From Draconibacterium aestuarii (GTDB taxonomy: Bacteria; Bacteroidota; Bacteroidia; Bacteroidales; Prolixibacteraceae), in assembly GCA_026671195.1 (NCBI GenBank), contig JAPOHD010000030.1:119719-183718 (forward strand): a DNA stretch of 64,000 bases. Reading direction: 5' to 3'. Positions 49,659-59,088 of this stretch are shown piece after piece. Below the pieces are notes generated by a model. That model did not search any database and was not told the origin of the DNA. It saw only the letters and a program-made list of their open reading frames with translations. Made by a program: the position numbers and the translations under genes. How positions within the stretch are numbered: position 1 is the first letter of the stretch; the number at the start of each line of letters is the position of its first letter.

Positions 49659-50039
49659 CCAGAATTGTGTTAAATACAAATCTTTTTATAATAACTACAA
49701 AACACAATGATAGGTTGGAGTACCCACCATTACAGCTTATATGAAATCAATTTTAGTATCGAACAAAAATTATTCAAAACCATACAATAAATAGTACTAT
49801 CCGGCAATAGATTTTGTTTTTCCGGAATACTAAAAATCGTGCGATTTCCGTTACTACCATAAGTATTATCCGATACTTTACTCTGCCATATACGCAACTT
49901 TTAATCTCTAACAGTAGTTATACCAATGAATTCAGGATAAAAGCAAAATTCTTCAATTTTTTGATATATGAATACATAAAACATTAATTTCGTGCTGATT
50001 TTTCATCACACAATGCAGCAAAATATTGGATATTTCAAA
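49659..50039. other. Intergenic stretch after the GH127 gene
   Basis: 381 bp, AT-rich, no gene seen. It contains a 10-11 bp imperfect inverted repeat (TAGTACTATCCGG 49792-49804 with CCGGAATACTA 49822-49832) and a short hairpin (49861-49878). Neither has a convincing T-run; one may end the NCS1-GH78-GH127 transcript. Confidence 0.4.
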
Positions 50040-51137
50040 ATGCCTTTTATAACAAGAATAGTAGCAATATACTTTTTTTTGCTTTTGGCAGTATCTGCCA
50101 TAGCTAAAGCACCGCATCTCAGCACCAAAGAATTAGCAACACCTCCACCAAGAATTATAAGAGCCTGTTGCTCGTTCGGCGTGGATTTGAGTTATGCCGG
50201 AATTCCTTTTGCAAAACGAAACGACATCACTTCCATCAGCCAAATGGGCGAACATCATTATTTGGGCGGGAAAGAAGAAGGGAATGGCATTATTTATACA
50301 AAAAGAGGAGGTTTTATAGACCTGGGCCATATGCGCGACTGTGCCGACTGGACTGCGTATTTATATAAACTAATTCAATCGAAACAAGAAAATCCAACTC
50401 CGACTCTTATTGCATTAGGAACCGAAGGAGGTACAAAAACACTTGAACTTGATATTCCTTCAGAAATTGACAGTATGGTCATTTATCAGGTTGCGGGGAA
50501 AATTGCGTATGAATTATCGTTGTGGCACGAAATTGCCACGTGGTTTGGAGTCTCTTATATTCCAATGCTACCCGAACGCTATTCCAGTTTTTCGCCCGAA
50601 GATCTTTATTCCAATCTTTTGGGAGTTGAATTAGGTATTAATGCACTAAAAAGCGATTTGGACTATAACGATGCCATGACTCAATTGATTAACCAAATGA
50701 TGGTCACTCTTGAGGCAGTTACATCGCTGGAAGAAACGCATTACGCCATGGAAGAAGTAGAAAATTTTTGGTGGACTCGCACCAAAAGTTTGCCTAACAA
50801 AAAAATACTTATTGAGAGATATACCGAAACGGATTGCTATCTGTTACCCTGGCTGGTACCCAGCGAAATAAATATTCTACCGGCTTATAAACTAATGAAA
50901 CCTGAAGATTACCTTTCTGATTTTTACGAATTAAAAATAAAACTCAACCACAAATTCCCGCTTAAGTATATAATGCCCGACAATGAAAAAAGAACAATCA
51001 CTCAAAATGATTTTGGGAGGTTTATAACATATATTGACAATGACCTGTCGAATCTAACGGAAAAAATGTTACGACAAACCTTACGAAAACAGAAAAGAAA
51101 AGACTTAAAACTGAATACAGTTGATCCCAGTAGCTAA
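50040..51137 (+). CDS. DUF4056-type exported protein of unknown function
   Basis: 365 residues from the ATG at 50040, which opens a signal peptide (MPFITRIVAIYFFLLLAVSA); frames from a GTG at 49992 or an ATG at 50013 only add a polar leader. Conserved-looking blocks include PPPRIIRACCSFGVDL, GGFIDLGHMRDCADWTAY and ELSLWHEIATWFGVSY, the last with a His-Glu pair that could bind metal. This matches what I recall of DUF4056; no function is known. It stands alone between two glycan operons and the tRNA genes. Confidence 0.7.
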   Translation: MPFITRIVAIYFFLLLAVSAIAKAPHLSTKELATPPPRIIRACCSFGVDLSYAGIPFAKRNDITSISQMGEHHYLGGKEEGNGIIYTKRGGFIDLGHMRDCADWTAYLYKLIQSKQENPTPTLIALGTEGGTKTLELDIPSEIDSMVIYQVAGKIAYELSLWHEIATWFGVSYIPMLPERYSSFSPEDLYSNLLGVELGINALKSDLDYNDAMTQLINQMMVTLEAVTSLEETHYAMEEVENFWWTRTKSLPNKKILIERYTETDCYLLPWLVPSEINILPAYKLMKPEDYLSDFYELKIKLNHKFPLKYIMPDNEKRTITQNDFGRFITYIDNDLSNLTEKMLRQTLRKQKRKDLKLNTVDPSS

Positions 51138-51550
51138 AACTTTTTCAGATAAAATTACTTGAGGTTTTATCGTTTCACATAGAAATTCCGGTGGCTTTAC
51201 TTCAAAAATTATTTTCTTTTGTTTCAAATAATGTTTTTGGTAACTGAGGACTTATTTCTACTAAGGTTGCTTTTCTAAATAAGGTTTGTCTCTTTCCAAT
51301 AAAACCTTATTCAACTTTCCTCAACCTTCGTAGCTCAATGTGAGGACAAAACAACTACCTTATTAACCTTATTCCCAATGCGTATGTCAAATCTTTCAAT
51401 GTTAACATCAAATCATTTAGAGTAAAAGTAAGAGATGACTGTGGTTTTAAAATTTTTCTATTTAGTAGAACATAATCAAAATGGGATCACCTGGAAAATC
51501 CGTGACAATTCCTAGTATTTGAGAAACTCACGAATCAATATTTCACAACA
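51138..51550. other. Intergenic stretch before the tRNA-Asp pair
   Basis: About 410 bp without a gene. A perfect 10-bp inverted repeat (AATAAGGTTT 51278-51287, AAACCTTATT 51302-51311) and several more AAGGTT/AACCTT copies nearby suggest a structured RNA or terminator region for the DUF4056 gene. Confidence 0.4.
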
Positions 51551-51581
51551 AAAAAAGCTCCTCATTACTGAGAAGCTTTTT
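51551..51581. terminator. Terminator downstream of the tRNA-Asp pair
   Basis: Stem AAAAAGCTCCTC / GAGAAGCTTTTT with a small bulge, usable on both strands; on the minus strand it follows the tRNA by one base. Confidence 0.7.
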
Positions 51582-51582
51582 G

Positions 51583-51656
51583 CGGTGACGACGAGACTCG
51601 AACTCGCGACCCTCGGCGTGACAGGCCGATATTCTAACCAACTGAACTACGCCACC
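51583..51656 (-). tRNA. tRNA-Asp (GTC), copy 2
   Basis: 74-nt cloverleaf on the minus strand: acceptor GGTGGCG pairs with CGTCACC, anticodon loop CTGTCAC gives GTC, T-loop TTCGAGT. CCA is not encoded. Identical to the other copy 36 bp away. Confidence 0.95.
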
Positions 51657-51692
51657 ATTGTTATATGATGTCCATTATTTAAAGAAAAAAAG

Positions 51693-51766
51693 CGGTGACG
51701 ACGAGACTCGAACTCGCGACCCTCGGCGTGACAGGCCGATATTCTAACCAACTGAACTACGCCACC
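51693..51766 (-). tRNA. tRNA-Asp (GTC), copy 1
   Basis: Identical 74-nt sequence to the downstream copy, transcribed first on the minus strand; anticodon GTC. The two are likely processed from one transcript. Confidence 0.95.
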
Positions 51767-51926
51767 CTATTTTCTATTCTAATGAACTTCCCTTTGTCGC
51801 CGTGTTACCGTTTCTAAAGGTGATGCAAATATATACTTTCTTTTTTTTCCTGCAATACAAAAAATAATTTTTTTGAAATATTTCGCTTCGAACTGATTTA
51901 CAGACAGTTAAATAACATTCAAGAAA

Positions 51927-52847
51927 CTACACCTGAATTAAATTACTCATATTGAGTACTTTTTCGCCATTCCAGCGGTAAGCGAGCAACTTTCCGGCGC
52001 CTGTAACACACGAATCTACGCAACACACATTGGGTTTTATGATAAACGGCCCTTTGCCTCTGCAGTAGTGTCCGAAGAAAACAATAGGTGCATTATCGGG
52101 ATATGGATAGGTTTCGGGAAGGATTTCACAAGGAACCGTGTAATTAGGCAATACAAATTTACTTTCAAACGATAACTCTTTAAAAGTTTTATTTTCTGCA
52201 TCATCCCACCAACACATTCGAATCGATCTGGGCGAAACGCCTTTATTGTTTACCACATGTAAATCGCTCGGCATTTTCAAATTTACTCCTTTGGTGAGCA
52301 TCCATATACTTTTTGCAATCTCGGAGCCTGGTTTTTTATGAACGGTTCGAAAGGTCTTCTTCTTTATTTTTCCATTTTCATAGATCGAGTCAGCTACTTT
52401 TATAGCTTCTTCCGACCAACATGCATGTACAATCCGAATTTCACCTAAATCAATATACAAGGGCAAAGTTCTCAACCATTTTAAATCATCTTTCCAGGTT
52501 AATGAACCCGAAGAATACTCGTTGATGGTTTTAAAAAGAGAGAGAAAGTATTTGCTTGGCTTATTAACCAGTTGAACACCCTGTTTATCTTTTAAATGGA
52601 AGATAATAGCATTGATCTCATGATTCCCCAATACTGCCAAAGCATTACCCCCATCCACCATAGAACGTATTATTTTTATGGTTTTTCTTATTTCGGGGCC
52701 GCGGTTAATAAAATCGCCAACGAACACAGCTTTACGCGAGGGATGTGAAAAACTTCCGTTTGTTTTTACATACCCCATTTTCAATAGAAGCTTTTTTAGC
52801 AATGGGGCATGTCCATGAACATCGCCAATTATATCGTACATATTCAA
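51927..52847 (-). CDS. PPP-type metallophosphoesterase
   Basis: 306 residues of the calcineurin-like phosphoesterase family, cytoplasmic. The metal motifs are in order: GDVHGH (about 8-13), GDFINRGPE (about 44-52), GNHE (about 75-78) and GHYCRG near residue 262. Relatives act as protein serine/threonine phosphatases or Ap4A hydrolases; the target is not deducible. It is 79 bp downstream of an SSS carrier on the same strand, but a shared role is not evident. Confidence 0.88.
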   Translation of the reverse strand: MNMYDIIGDVHGHAPLLKKLLLKMGYVKTNGSFSHPSRKAVFVGDFINRGPEIRKTIKIIRSMVDGGNALAVLGNHEINAIIFHLKDKQGVQLVNKPSKYFLSLFKTINEYSSGSLTWKDDLKWLRTLPLYIDLGEIRIVHACWSEEAIKVADSIYENGKIKKKTFRTVHKKPGSEIAKSIWMLTKGVNLKMPSDLHVVNNKGVSPRSIRMCWWDDAENKTFKELSFESKFVLPNYTVPCEILPETYPYPDNAPIVFFGHYCRGKGPFIIKPNVCCVDSCVTGAGKLLAYRWNGEKVLNMSNLIQV

Positions 52848-52926
52848 GTATAAGTGAGGCTAAAATAAAAAAAATCGCCGTTTTAAAATCTATTAAACGA
52901 CGATTTTATTGTATGTTAATTATTCA

Positions 52927-54582
52927 CTACCAGAAGTACGCGTAGAATACCAAAATAATAGTAATAATAATTATCGAATTAATTATATCCCAGTAATTGT
53001 ATGATTCGCGTGTTTCTGCACGTTGAGCAGCAGTGGCCGATCCCATTGTAAGCCCAACAATTGTTTCCGGGTCTTTTCTTTTAGTGAAATAACTTATTAT
53101 TATCATGGTAATAATAACTACAATAAACAGATAAATTTCATAATGTAACCAGTTGTGCGACAAGAATACCGCATAAAGCAGATTCCCCTCTTCAAGGCCA
53201 AAAATATTTAAGGCTAAACGTGTCATTCCCAAAGTAAAACCTATGATTAATCCCCAAAGCCCTGCAGCCGGAGTTGTTTTTTTGGAAACAATACCCAGGA
53301 GAAAAACAGCAGCTATTCCAGGTGCCAACAGTGACTGAACATCCTGAAGATATTCGTACAGCACTTTACCGATCCCTTTCATTACCGGAATCCACAGAAT
53401 ACCTAAAAGCACAATAACTACCGTTGCAACACGTCCAACAATTACATAGTGTTTATCCGATTCGTTTGGTTTGTGTTTTTGATAAAAATCTATGGTAAAA
53501 AGCATGGCTGACGAATTAAACAACGAAGCCAACGAACTCATCAATGCGGCCAAAATACCACCAATAACCACACCTTTAAAACCGATTGGCAGTAGTTCTT
53601 TTACCATTGTTGAAAAAGCAGCATCGTTGCTGGACAAGGTGATTAATCCTTTCTGATTCAGAGCAAAAGCGATCATTCCGGGAATTAGGAAAATAAACAC
53701 CGGAGTTAGTTTCAAATAAGCTCCGAAGATAGTCCCCCTGCGTGCTTGTTTCATATCGCGACCCGAAAGTACGCGTTGTACAATAAACTGGTCGGTACAC
53801 CAATACCAAAAACCAATAATTGCTGAGCCAAGAATTACACCAGTCCACGGAAAATCAAGGTCTTTTGGCGAACGCATTAAACTGGTCATTGAGTCGCCGT
53901 GAACAGTAACATTGGCCCTACAAATTTCCATCATTTCTCCCCAGCCACCTACTTTTATAAGCCCCAACACCAAAACCGCTAATGAACCGATCAACAAAAT
54001 TGGTGTTTGAAGAACTGAAGTGTAGAGTACTGCTTTCATTCCTCCGAATGTGGTATAAATACCTGTTAACACAACCAGACCAATAGCGCTGATCCAAAAG
54101 AAATCGATATTGTAACCAAAAGCTGTAATGTATTCAATATCGAAAACATCTTTAAAAACCACACCGCCGGCATAAACAGTAACTGCTACCTTTGTGAGTA
54201 CATAACTTACCAACGATATTATTGAGAGGAATGAACGAGCCTGTGGATTGTATCTTCGTTCAAGAAACTCGGGCATTGTAAACACTTTACTTCGCGAATA
54301 AAACGGAACAAAAAGCCAACCGAGCATTAGGATCATCCAACCGTGCATTTCCCAATGGGCCATTGCCATACCACTTTCGGCGCCTGCACCTGCAAGCCCC
54401 ACAAGGTGTTCTGATCCAATATTTGACGCAAAAATTGAGGCCCCTATTGCAATCCAGGTTGCATCGCGACCAGCTAAAAAGTAATCGGTAGTATTTTTAT
54501 CCTTTTTAGCGATTACCCAAATTACGATTCCTATTAGCGCCACACAAAACAGCCCTAACACAATCCAGTCTAACGTACTCAT
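52927..54582 (-). CDS. Sodium:sugar symporter (SglT-like, SSS family)
   Basis: 551 residues, about 14 helices, inner membrane. It opens with LDWIVLGLFCVALIGIVIWV, then YFLAGRDATWIAIGASIFAS and SEHLVGLAGAGAESGMA, the SGLT-type sugar and Na+ binding region. TDQFIVQRVLSGRDMKQARRG is a family hallmark of the glucose/galactose branch. Proximity to the gal genes supports galactose or glucose uptake, but it lies beyond the gal terminator and has its own upstream region. Confidence 0.92.
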   Translation of the reverse strand: MSTLDWIVLGLFCVALIGIVIWVIAKKDKNTTDYFLAGRDATWIAIGASIFASNIGSEHLVGLAGAGAESGMAMAHWEMHGWMILMLGWLFVPFYSRSKVFTMPEFLERRYNPQARSFLSIISLVSYVLTKVAVTVYAGGVVFKDVFDIEYITAFGYNIDFFWISAIGLVVLTGIYTTFGGMKAVLYTSVLQTPILLIGSLAVLVLGLIKVGGWGEMMEICRANVTVHGDSMTSLMRSPKDLDFPWTGVILGSAIIGFWYWCTDQFIVQRVLSGRDMKQARRGTIFGAYLKLTPVFIFLIPGMIAFALNQKGLITLSSNDAAFSTMVKELLPIGFKGVVIGGILAALMSSLASLFNSSAMLFTIDFYQKHKPNESDKHYVIVGRVATVVIVLLGILWIPVMKGIGKVLYEYLQDVQSLLAPGIAAVFLLGIVSKKTTPAAGLWGLIIGFTLGMTRLALNIFGLEEGNLLYAVFLSHNWLHYEIYLFIVVIITMIIISYFTKRKDPETIVGLTMGSATAAQRAETRESYNYWDIINSIIIITIILVFYAYFW

Positions 54583-54914
54583 AGTTTATTATTTTGATTT
54601 GAATTTTGGTTTATACCACACCGAAAATAATGTTTATTTTATTTATGTCAAATAATATATCTAAATAAAATCCCCTTTAAAACTAATGCATTTACATGAA
54701 TTAAGTATAGTTTACTGGTGGAGTAGTTTTGTTGTTACCGACCAGATATAGTACAGATTTACTGAACCTGAAGTTAACGTTGCACGTCTGCAAACAAACT
54801 AACGGATAAAGCCCTGGTTACATGCTGAGAAACCACCAGAAGAAGTCAACTAAAGCGAAAAGCCCGTTCGGGCGTAAAATAATCAAGGACGTATTCACGC
54901 CTCTATTTTCCGAG
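54583..54914. other. Intergenic stretch upstream of the SglT-like gene
   Basis: About 330 bp, no gene seen. It holds a perfect short hairpin (GCCCG TT CGGGC, 54862-54873) and, near 54713, TTACTGGTGGAGTAG, only loosely like the gal operator. No exact TAnnTTTG faces the SglT-like gene. Confidence 0.4.
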
Positions 54915-54949
54915 GAAAAAAAAGCCACTCATTTTACAATGAGTGGCTT
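54915..54949 (-). terminator. Terminator of the gal operon
   Basis: A 12-bp stem (AAGCCACTCATT with its complement AATGAGTGGCTT) and a short loop, followed on the minus strand by eight T. It lies about 60 bp after the MFS carrier stop. Confidence 0.85.
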
Positions 54950-55007
54950 CGCGGGATAATCCCGAATTGATTTATATTAAGACCTGAAAAATCAGGCACC
55001 CCAATAT

Positions 55008-56297
55008 CTAGTCGATTACTAAACCGTCGGCACGTTTTTTAACTTTACTACCCACTAGTGCATAGAACAGTAAGTAAGCAAGTCCTATGAATGGTACCCA
55101 GTATGATGCCATATATCCCATATTATCAGCAACGGCATTCTGGATAAGCGGAAGAATTCCACCACCAACAACCATGGTCATAAAAATACCTGATGCTGCT
55201 GCCACTTTCTTTCCAAGTCCTTCAACTGCGAGGTTGAAAATACCTCCCCACATAATAGAAGTACACAATCCAACCAACACTAAATACATAGCGCTAATCG
55301 GAACATCGGCTACTCCAAAACCTAAACCACCTGTAGCAGTTGTTTTAACAACCGGAATAGCAGCAGTACTTGTAATCGGTGAAATAATAGCCATAAAAAC
55401 AAGTCCCATACCAACTGCCGAAACAACCGTTAACATGGTTTTACTTGATACTTTACCTCCAATAGAAGCCCCGGTGAAACGACCAATAAGCATTAAGAAC
55501 CAATAGGTACCTGCAACAAAACCTGCCGTTGATGCATCAAGGCCACCGGCATTTGCATCAGCAAGGAACAACATCATAGTTCCGGGAACACCAATTTCGA
55601 TACCTACGTAAATAAAAATACCTATAACACCCATAACCAAGTGACTGTACGACCAGATACTGTCTCCGTTATCGGCACCTTCAACATGCTCAACATGTGG
55701 TTCGGGAATATGAACAAAAGCCAATACAATGCCAACCAAAGCAAAAATTCCCATGGCGATAAACATCACAGGATTGATATCAGGAATAGCCGTGCTTTTT
55801 GTTACTTCGCCAATCAATATACCAACTAACATTGGTACCATGGTTCCCATTAACGAGTTAAAAGATCCCCCCACTTGAATAAGCTGGTTTCCTTTTTTAC
55901 CGCCACCGCCAAGCGTGTTTAGCATTGGATTTACAACTGTGTTTAAAGTACACATTGAGAAACCTGCCACGAAAGCACCTAGTAAATAAACGGTAAAACT
56001 CTCTGCAATACCTGAAAGGAATTGAATTCCAACCCCAACAAATCCCATTGCAATACCGATGAGAGCCGTTTTTTTGTAGCCTACTTTTTCGAGTAATTTA
56101 CCTGAAGGTATACCCATAAACGCATAGGCAAGGAAGTTGGCAAAGTTACCCAACATTCCCAAGAAATTGGATGCCTCAAACTGTGATTTTACTACAACTC
56201 CCATTGGTGCTGCCAAATTGGTAACGAATGAGATCATACCGAAAAGCAGGATCATCATAATAATAGGAACTGTACGATTTTGCTTTGTAGTTTCCAT
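55008..56297 (-). CDS. MFS glucose/galactose transporter (FucP/GluP-like)
   Basis: 429 residues, 12 helices. The block GFSMCTLNTVVNPMLNTLGG and the following GGSFNSLMGTMVPMLVGIL are characteristic of the Bacteroidota glucose/galactose branch of the fucose permease family. It is 26 bp after galT and is the last gene before the terminator, so it is the galactose importer of this operon. Confidence 0.9.
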   Translation of the reverse strand: METTKQNRTVPIIMMILLFGMISFVTNLAAPMGVVVKSQFEASNFLGMLGNFANFLAYAFMGIPSGKLLEKVGYKKTALIGIAMGFVGVGIQFLSGIAESFTVYLLGAFVAGFSMCTLNTVVNPMLNTLGGGGKKGNQLIQVGGSFNSLMGTMVPMLVGILIGEVTKSTAIPDINPVMFIAMGIFALVGIVLAFVHIPEPHVEHVEGADNGDSIWSYSHLVMGVIGIFIYVGIEIGVPGTMMLFLADANAGGLDASTAGFVAGTYWFLMLIGRFTGASIGGKVSSKTMLTVVSAVGMGLVFMAIISPITSTAAIPVVKTTATGGLGFGVADVPISAMYLVLVGLCTSIMWGGIFNLAVEGLGKKVAAASGIFMTMVVGGGILPLIQNAVADNMGYMASYWVPFIGLAYLLFYALVGSKVKKRADGLVID

Positions 56298-56323
56298 ACT
56301 GATTTTTTATTGATTTTAAGTAG

Positions 56324-57370
56324 TTAAAATTTATTTTTGAAATGTATTTTTGGCAATTCTCTTAAACGTTTGGCAGCTCCCTCTGCAGTAATATCGCGTT
56401 GAGGCGTTCCGAGCATCTCGTATCCAACCATAAACTTTTTCACCGAAGCCGAACGTAATAGCGGCGGATAAAAGTGCATATGCAAATGCCACTCCGAATA
56501 ATCCACACCATCACACGGCGCCTGATGCAATCCGGCTGAGTATGCAAACGATGTCTCAAAAAGGTTATCGTACATTACCGTTAACTGTTTATAAATATCG
56601 GCCAAATTAGTTTTCTCCTCATCGTCTAACTGAAGGATATTTTGTACCGGACGCTTACTTATAATCATTGCTTCGAATGGCCAAACAGCCCAAAAAGGGA
56701 TTACTGCCACAAACGAATCGTTTTGAGCGAGAAGCCGAACTTCTTTTTCCAACTCAGCTTTTACATAGTCGGCTAAAAGTGTACGTCCGTGTTTATCCCA
56801 ATAGGCTTTTTGTGTTTTACACTCCTTTGCCGGCTCAGTAGGAATTCCTTTCGACGACCAGATTTGCCCGTGCGGATGCGGGTTTGAACACCCCATAATG
56901 GCACCTTTGTTTTCAAAAATCTGAACGTAATTGATATTTGGATTGCTTCCCAATTCATTATATTGTTCGCACCATACATCTACTACTTTCCTTATATCTT
57001 CCACTCCCATTTCAGGAATGGTAAGACTATGGTTTTCGCTAAAACAAATTACTTTACACACCCCGCTTTCGCTTTGTGCCTGAAACAGTTCGCCGTCATC
57101 TATTCCCCCATCGGGAGTATCGGTTAAAAGCGCACTAAAATCATTGGTAAAAACAAAGGTTCCTTTGTAATCCGGATTAAACTTTCCGCCAGCCCTTTCG
57201 TTTCCTGCACACAAGTAACAATCAGGATCGTATTTGGGACGTTCGGCAACAACTGCTTTTTCGACCTGCCCTTGCCACGGACGTTTTGATCGGTGTGGAG
57301 ACACCAAAATCCAATCACCGGTCAATGGGTTATATCTTTTATGAGGATGGTCTTCTATGTTAAAACTCAT
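56324..57370 (-). CDS. galT: Galactose-1-phosphate uridylyltransferase
   Basis: Second Leloir-pathway step: swaps uridylyl between UDP-glucose and galactose-1-phosphate. 348 residues, as in E. coli (348). The catalytic triad H165-P-H167 lies in [11 protein letters not shown], with H167 as nucleophile. The zinc-type [12 protein letters not shown] is present, and the C-terminal [15 protein letters not shown] completes the fold. It is 252 bp after galK, with an inverted repeat in between, and 26 bp before the MFS carrier. Confidence 0.97.
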   Translation of the reverse strand: MSFNIEDHPHKRYNPLTGDWILVSPHRSKRPWQGQVEKAVVAERPKYDPDCYLCAGNERAGGKFNPDYKGTFVFTNDFSALLTDTPDGGIDDGELFQAQSESGVCKVICFSENHSLTIPEMGVEDIRKVVDVWCEQYNELGSNPNINYVQIFENKGAIMGCSNPHPHGQIWSSKGIPTEPAKECKTQKAYWDKHGRTLLADYVKAELEKEVRLLAQNDSFVAVIPFWAVWPFEAMIISKRPVQNILQLDDEEKTNLADIYKQLTVMYDNLFETSFAYSAGLHQAPCDGVDYSEWHLHMHFYPPLLRSASVKKFMVGYEMLGTPQRDITAEGAAKRLRELPKIHFKNKF

Positions 57371-57412
57371 CTGAAATTTAATGTCAGTTATAATTTAGGT
57401 CGAAAATAAGCT

Positions 57413-57443
57413 AACTTATCCCGATGTAAAACCGAGATAAGTT
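57413..57443. repeat. Inverted repeat in the galK-galT gap
   Basis: Arms AACTTATCCCG and CGAGATAAGTT (one mismatch) with a 9-base loop, about 45 bp before the galT start codon. No T-run; may be a leader structure or operator. Confidence 0.4.
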
Positions 57444-57622
57444 TTCAATTTCCGCCCCAAAGTTAAAATATCAAATTTAATAGCGAACTTTTAGAAGCAT
57501 TTTTTTAATACTACACAAAAAACCTTCATCATATACAATTGTTTTTATACAATCACATAGTTCGCTTTATGGTCGTTTCTAACGACATAAACCCGGCCCA
57601 AACCGGTAAAATCGCTTGATTT

Positions 57623-58912
57623 TTATAATTCAAGTTTTACAGAACCTTTGGTCCTTATAAACAACTTGTGGCATGTACCTTCTCCATAAACGTGTTCCAG
57701 CGTTTTTACATATTCATCTAATTTTTCCTGAGGAACAAAAGCCTGAATTGTACCACCAAATCCTCCGCCATGTACACGCCATGCTCCGTAACCTTTTAAA
57801 ATCATTTCACTAAGAGCAAGTCCCAAAGAAACAACCTGTTCATCTTTATGAACCACATCGAAAATATTCTGATTGTACATATACGAGCTGTAACCCGATT
57901 CAACCACCATATTTAAAAAGGCGTTAAAATCGTTATTTTCCAACGCTTCAACTTGTTTTACCACTCGTGCGTTGTCGCCTTGAAAGTGGTATGCGCGAAG
58001 TATTGCACGATCACCGGTTTTTTCGCGAATAGCAGGAATTTTATCAACAATTTCTTCCAGGGTTACTTCGCGTAAAACATTGGCGCCCAACTCTGCTGCC
58101 ACCGATTTCATTTCGGTTGGTAACGAAGCGTATTCTGCCTGCGAGGCCGGATCGTCATGACCACCACCAACATCAGTGATAACAAGGGAGAAGCCGGTTG
58201 CAACAAAATCAAAATCAACTTCTTTAACAATGGGATTGGCCGGATCTTTAAAATCGATGGTAATTAATCCACCACACGAACATGCTGTTTGGTCCATTAA
58301 ACCACATGGTTTTCCGAAGTAGTTATTTTCGCTCCACTGACCAATGATAGCATTTTCCACAGCACTCATTTTTCCGTCGTTGAAAAGCTCATTTATTATA
58401 GCCCCAATTAAGACTTCAAAAGAAGCCGATGAACTTAAACCCGAACCTTTGGGTACACGACCTTCAATACAGGCATCAAAACCTCCAATCTCGTAACCGT
58501 TTTCTTTCATTTTGGCTGCAATACCTTTTACCAACGATGTAGAAGTGTAAAATTCTGCTTCGTTTGGCTTAAAATCAGTAAGTTCAACCTGAAATTCAGG
58601 GTATCCTGCAGATTTAATCCGAACGGTATTTGTTCCGTTTGGAGCAGCCACTGCAATATTGTCAAGGTTTACTGCACCTGCTAAAACTCGTCCATAGTTA
58701 TGATCGGTATGGTTACCACCAATTTCGGTACGTCCCGGCGAACTAAACAACGATACATCGTCAGCTCCAAAGTTTTTTTCAAATTCGCTCATTAAACCCG
58801 CATACCTGGCAGCTTGCTCGTTTAAAGTAGTAGCATCGGTTCCATACAATTCCTGAAACAAGGGATTATTTCCTCCGTTAATTTTCTCAATTAAGGTTTT
58901 AATCTTTGTCAT
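57623..58912 (-). CDS. galK: Galactokinase
   Basis: Phosphorylates galactose at C1 using ATP. 429 residues, slightly longer than E. coli GalK (382). The galactokinase signature is GRTEIGGNHTDHNYGRVLAG near residue 60, the ATP loop is PKGSGLSSSASFE, and the third GHMP motif is HGGGFGGT. First gene of the gal operon. Its promoter (59025-59053) and a 17-bp operator (59002-59018) are next to the start of transcription, so it is likely repressed by the GntR-type regulator encoded upstream. Confidence 0.97.
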   Translation of the reverse strand: MTKIKTLIEKINGGNNPLFQELYGTDATTLNEQAARYAGLMSEFEKNFGADDVSLFSSPGRTEIGGNHTDHNYGRVLAGAVNLDNIAVAAPNGTNTVRIKSAGYPEFQVELTDFKPNEAEFYTSTSLVKGIAAKMKENGYEIGGFDACIEGRVPKGSGLSSSASFEVLIGAIINELFNDGKMSAVENAIIGQWSENNYFGKPCGLMDQTACSCGGLITIDFKDPANPIVKEVDFDFVATGFSLVITDVGGGHDDPASQAEYASLPTEMKSVAAELGANVLREVTLEEIVDKIPAIREKTGDRAILRAYHFQGDNARVVKQVEALENNDFNAFLNMVVESGYSSYMYNQNIFDVVHKDEQVVSLGLALSEMILKGYGAWRVHGGGFGGTIQAFVPQEKLDEYVKTLEHVYGEGTCHKLFIRTKGSVKLEL

Positions 58913-59001
58913 AACTTTCTTTTTGATTTGCTATTCTATTTTAAATTTTACTTTGTCAGCTTAGTTAACAATATTATATTTTCTTCTTCCCAGGTGCACC
59001 C

Positions 59002-59018
59002 AACTGGTAGGTACTGGT
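59002..59018 (+). promoter_or_regulatory. Gal operator 1 (AACTGGTAGGTACTGGT)
   Basis: 17 bp identical, in reverse orientation, to 60158-60174. It contains ACTGGT twice, 10 bp apart. It begins six bases past the galK -7 box, over the expected start point, fitting a repressor site. Confidence 0.75.
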
Positions 59019-59024
59019 TGGGCA

Positions 59025-59053
59025 CAAATATAATTTTTAATGCCATCCAACAA
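59025..59053 (-). promoter_or_regulatory. galK promoter
   Basis: TTG, 18-bp spacer, TATATTTG on the minus strand. Transcription would start inside gal operator 1. Confidence 0.65.
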
Positions 59054-59088
59054 TCAGTAAAAATCATGTTACATAGCAGATTTAACAA

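Noticed and set aside
51583-51766. Near-identical 74-base repeat as a CRISPR or mobile repeat
   Set aside because: Each unit folds as a complete tRNA-Asp with anticodon GTC.
54710-54730. Possible third gal operator upstream of the SglT-like gene
   Set aside because: Only the first ACTGGT half matches; the second half is degenerate and no promoter box is nearby.
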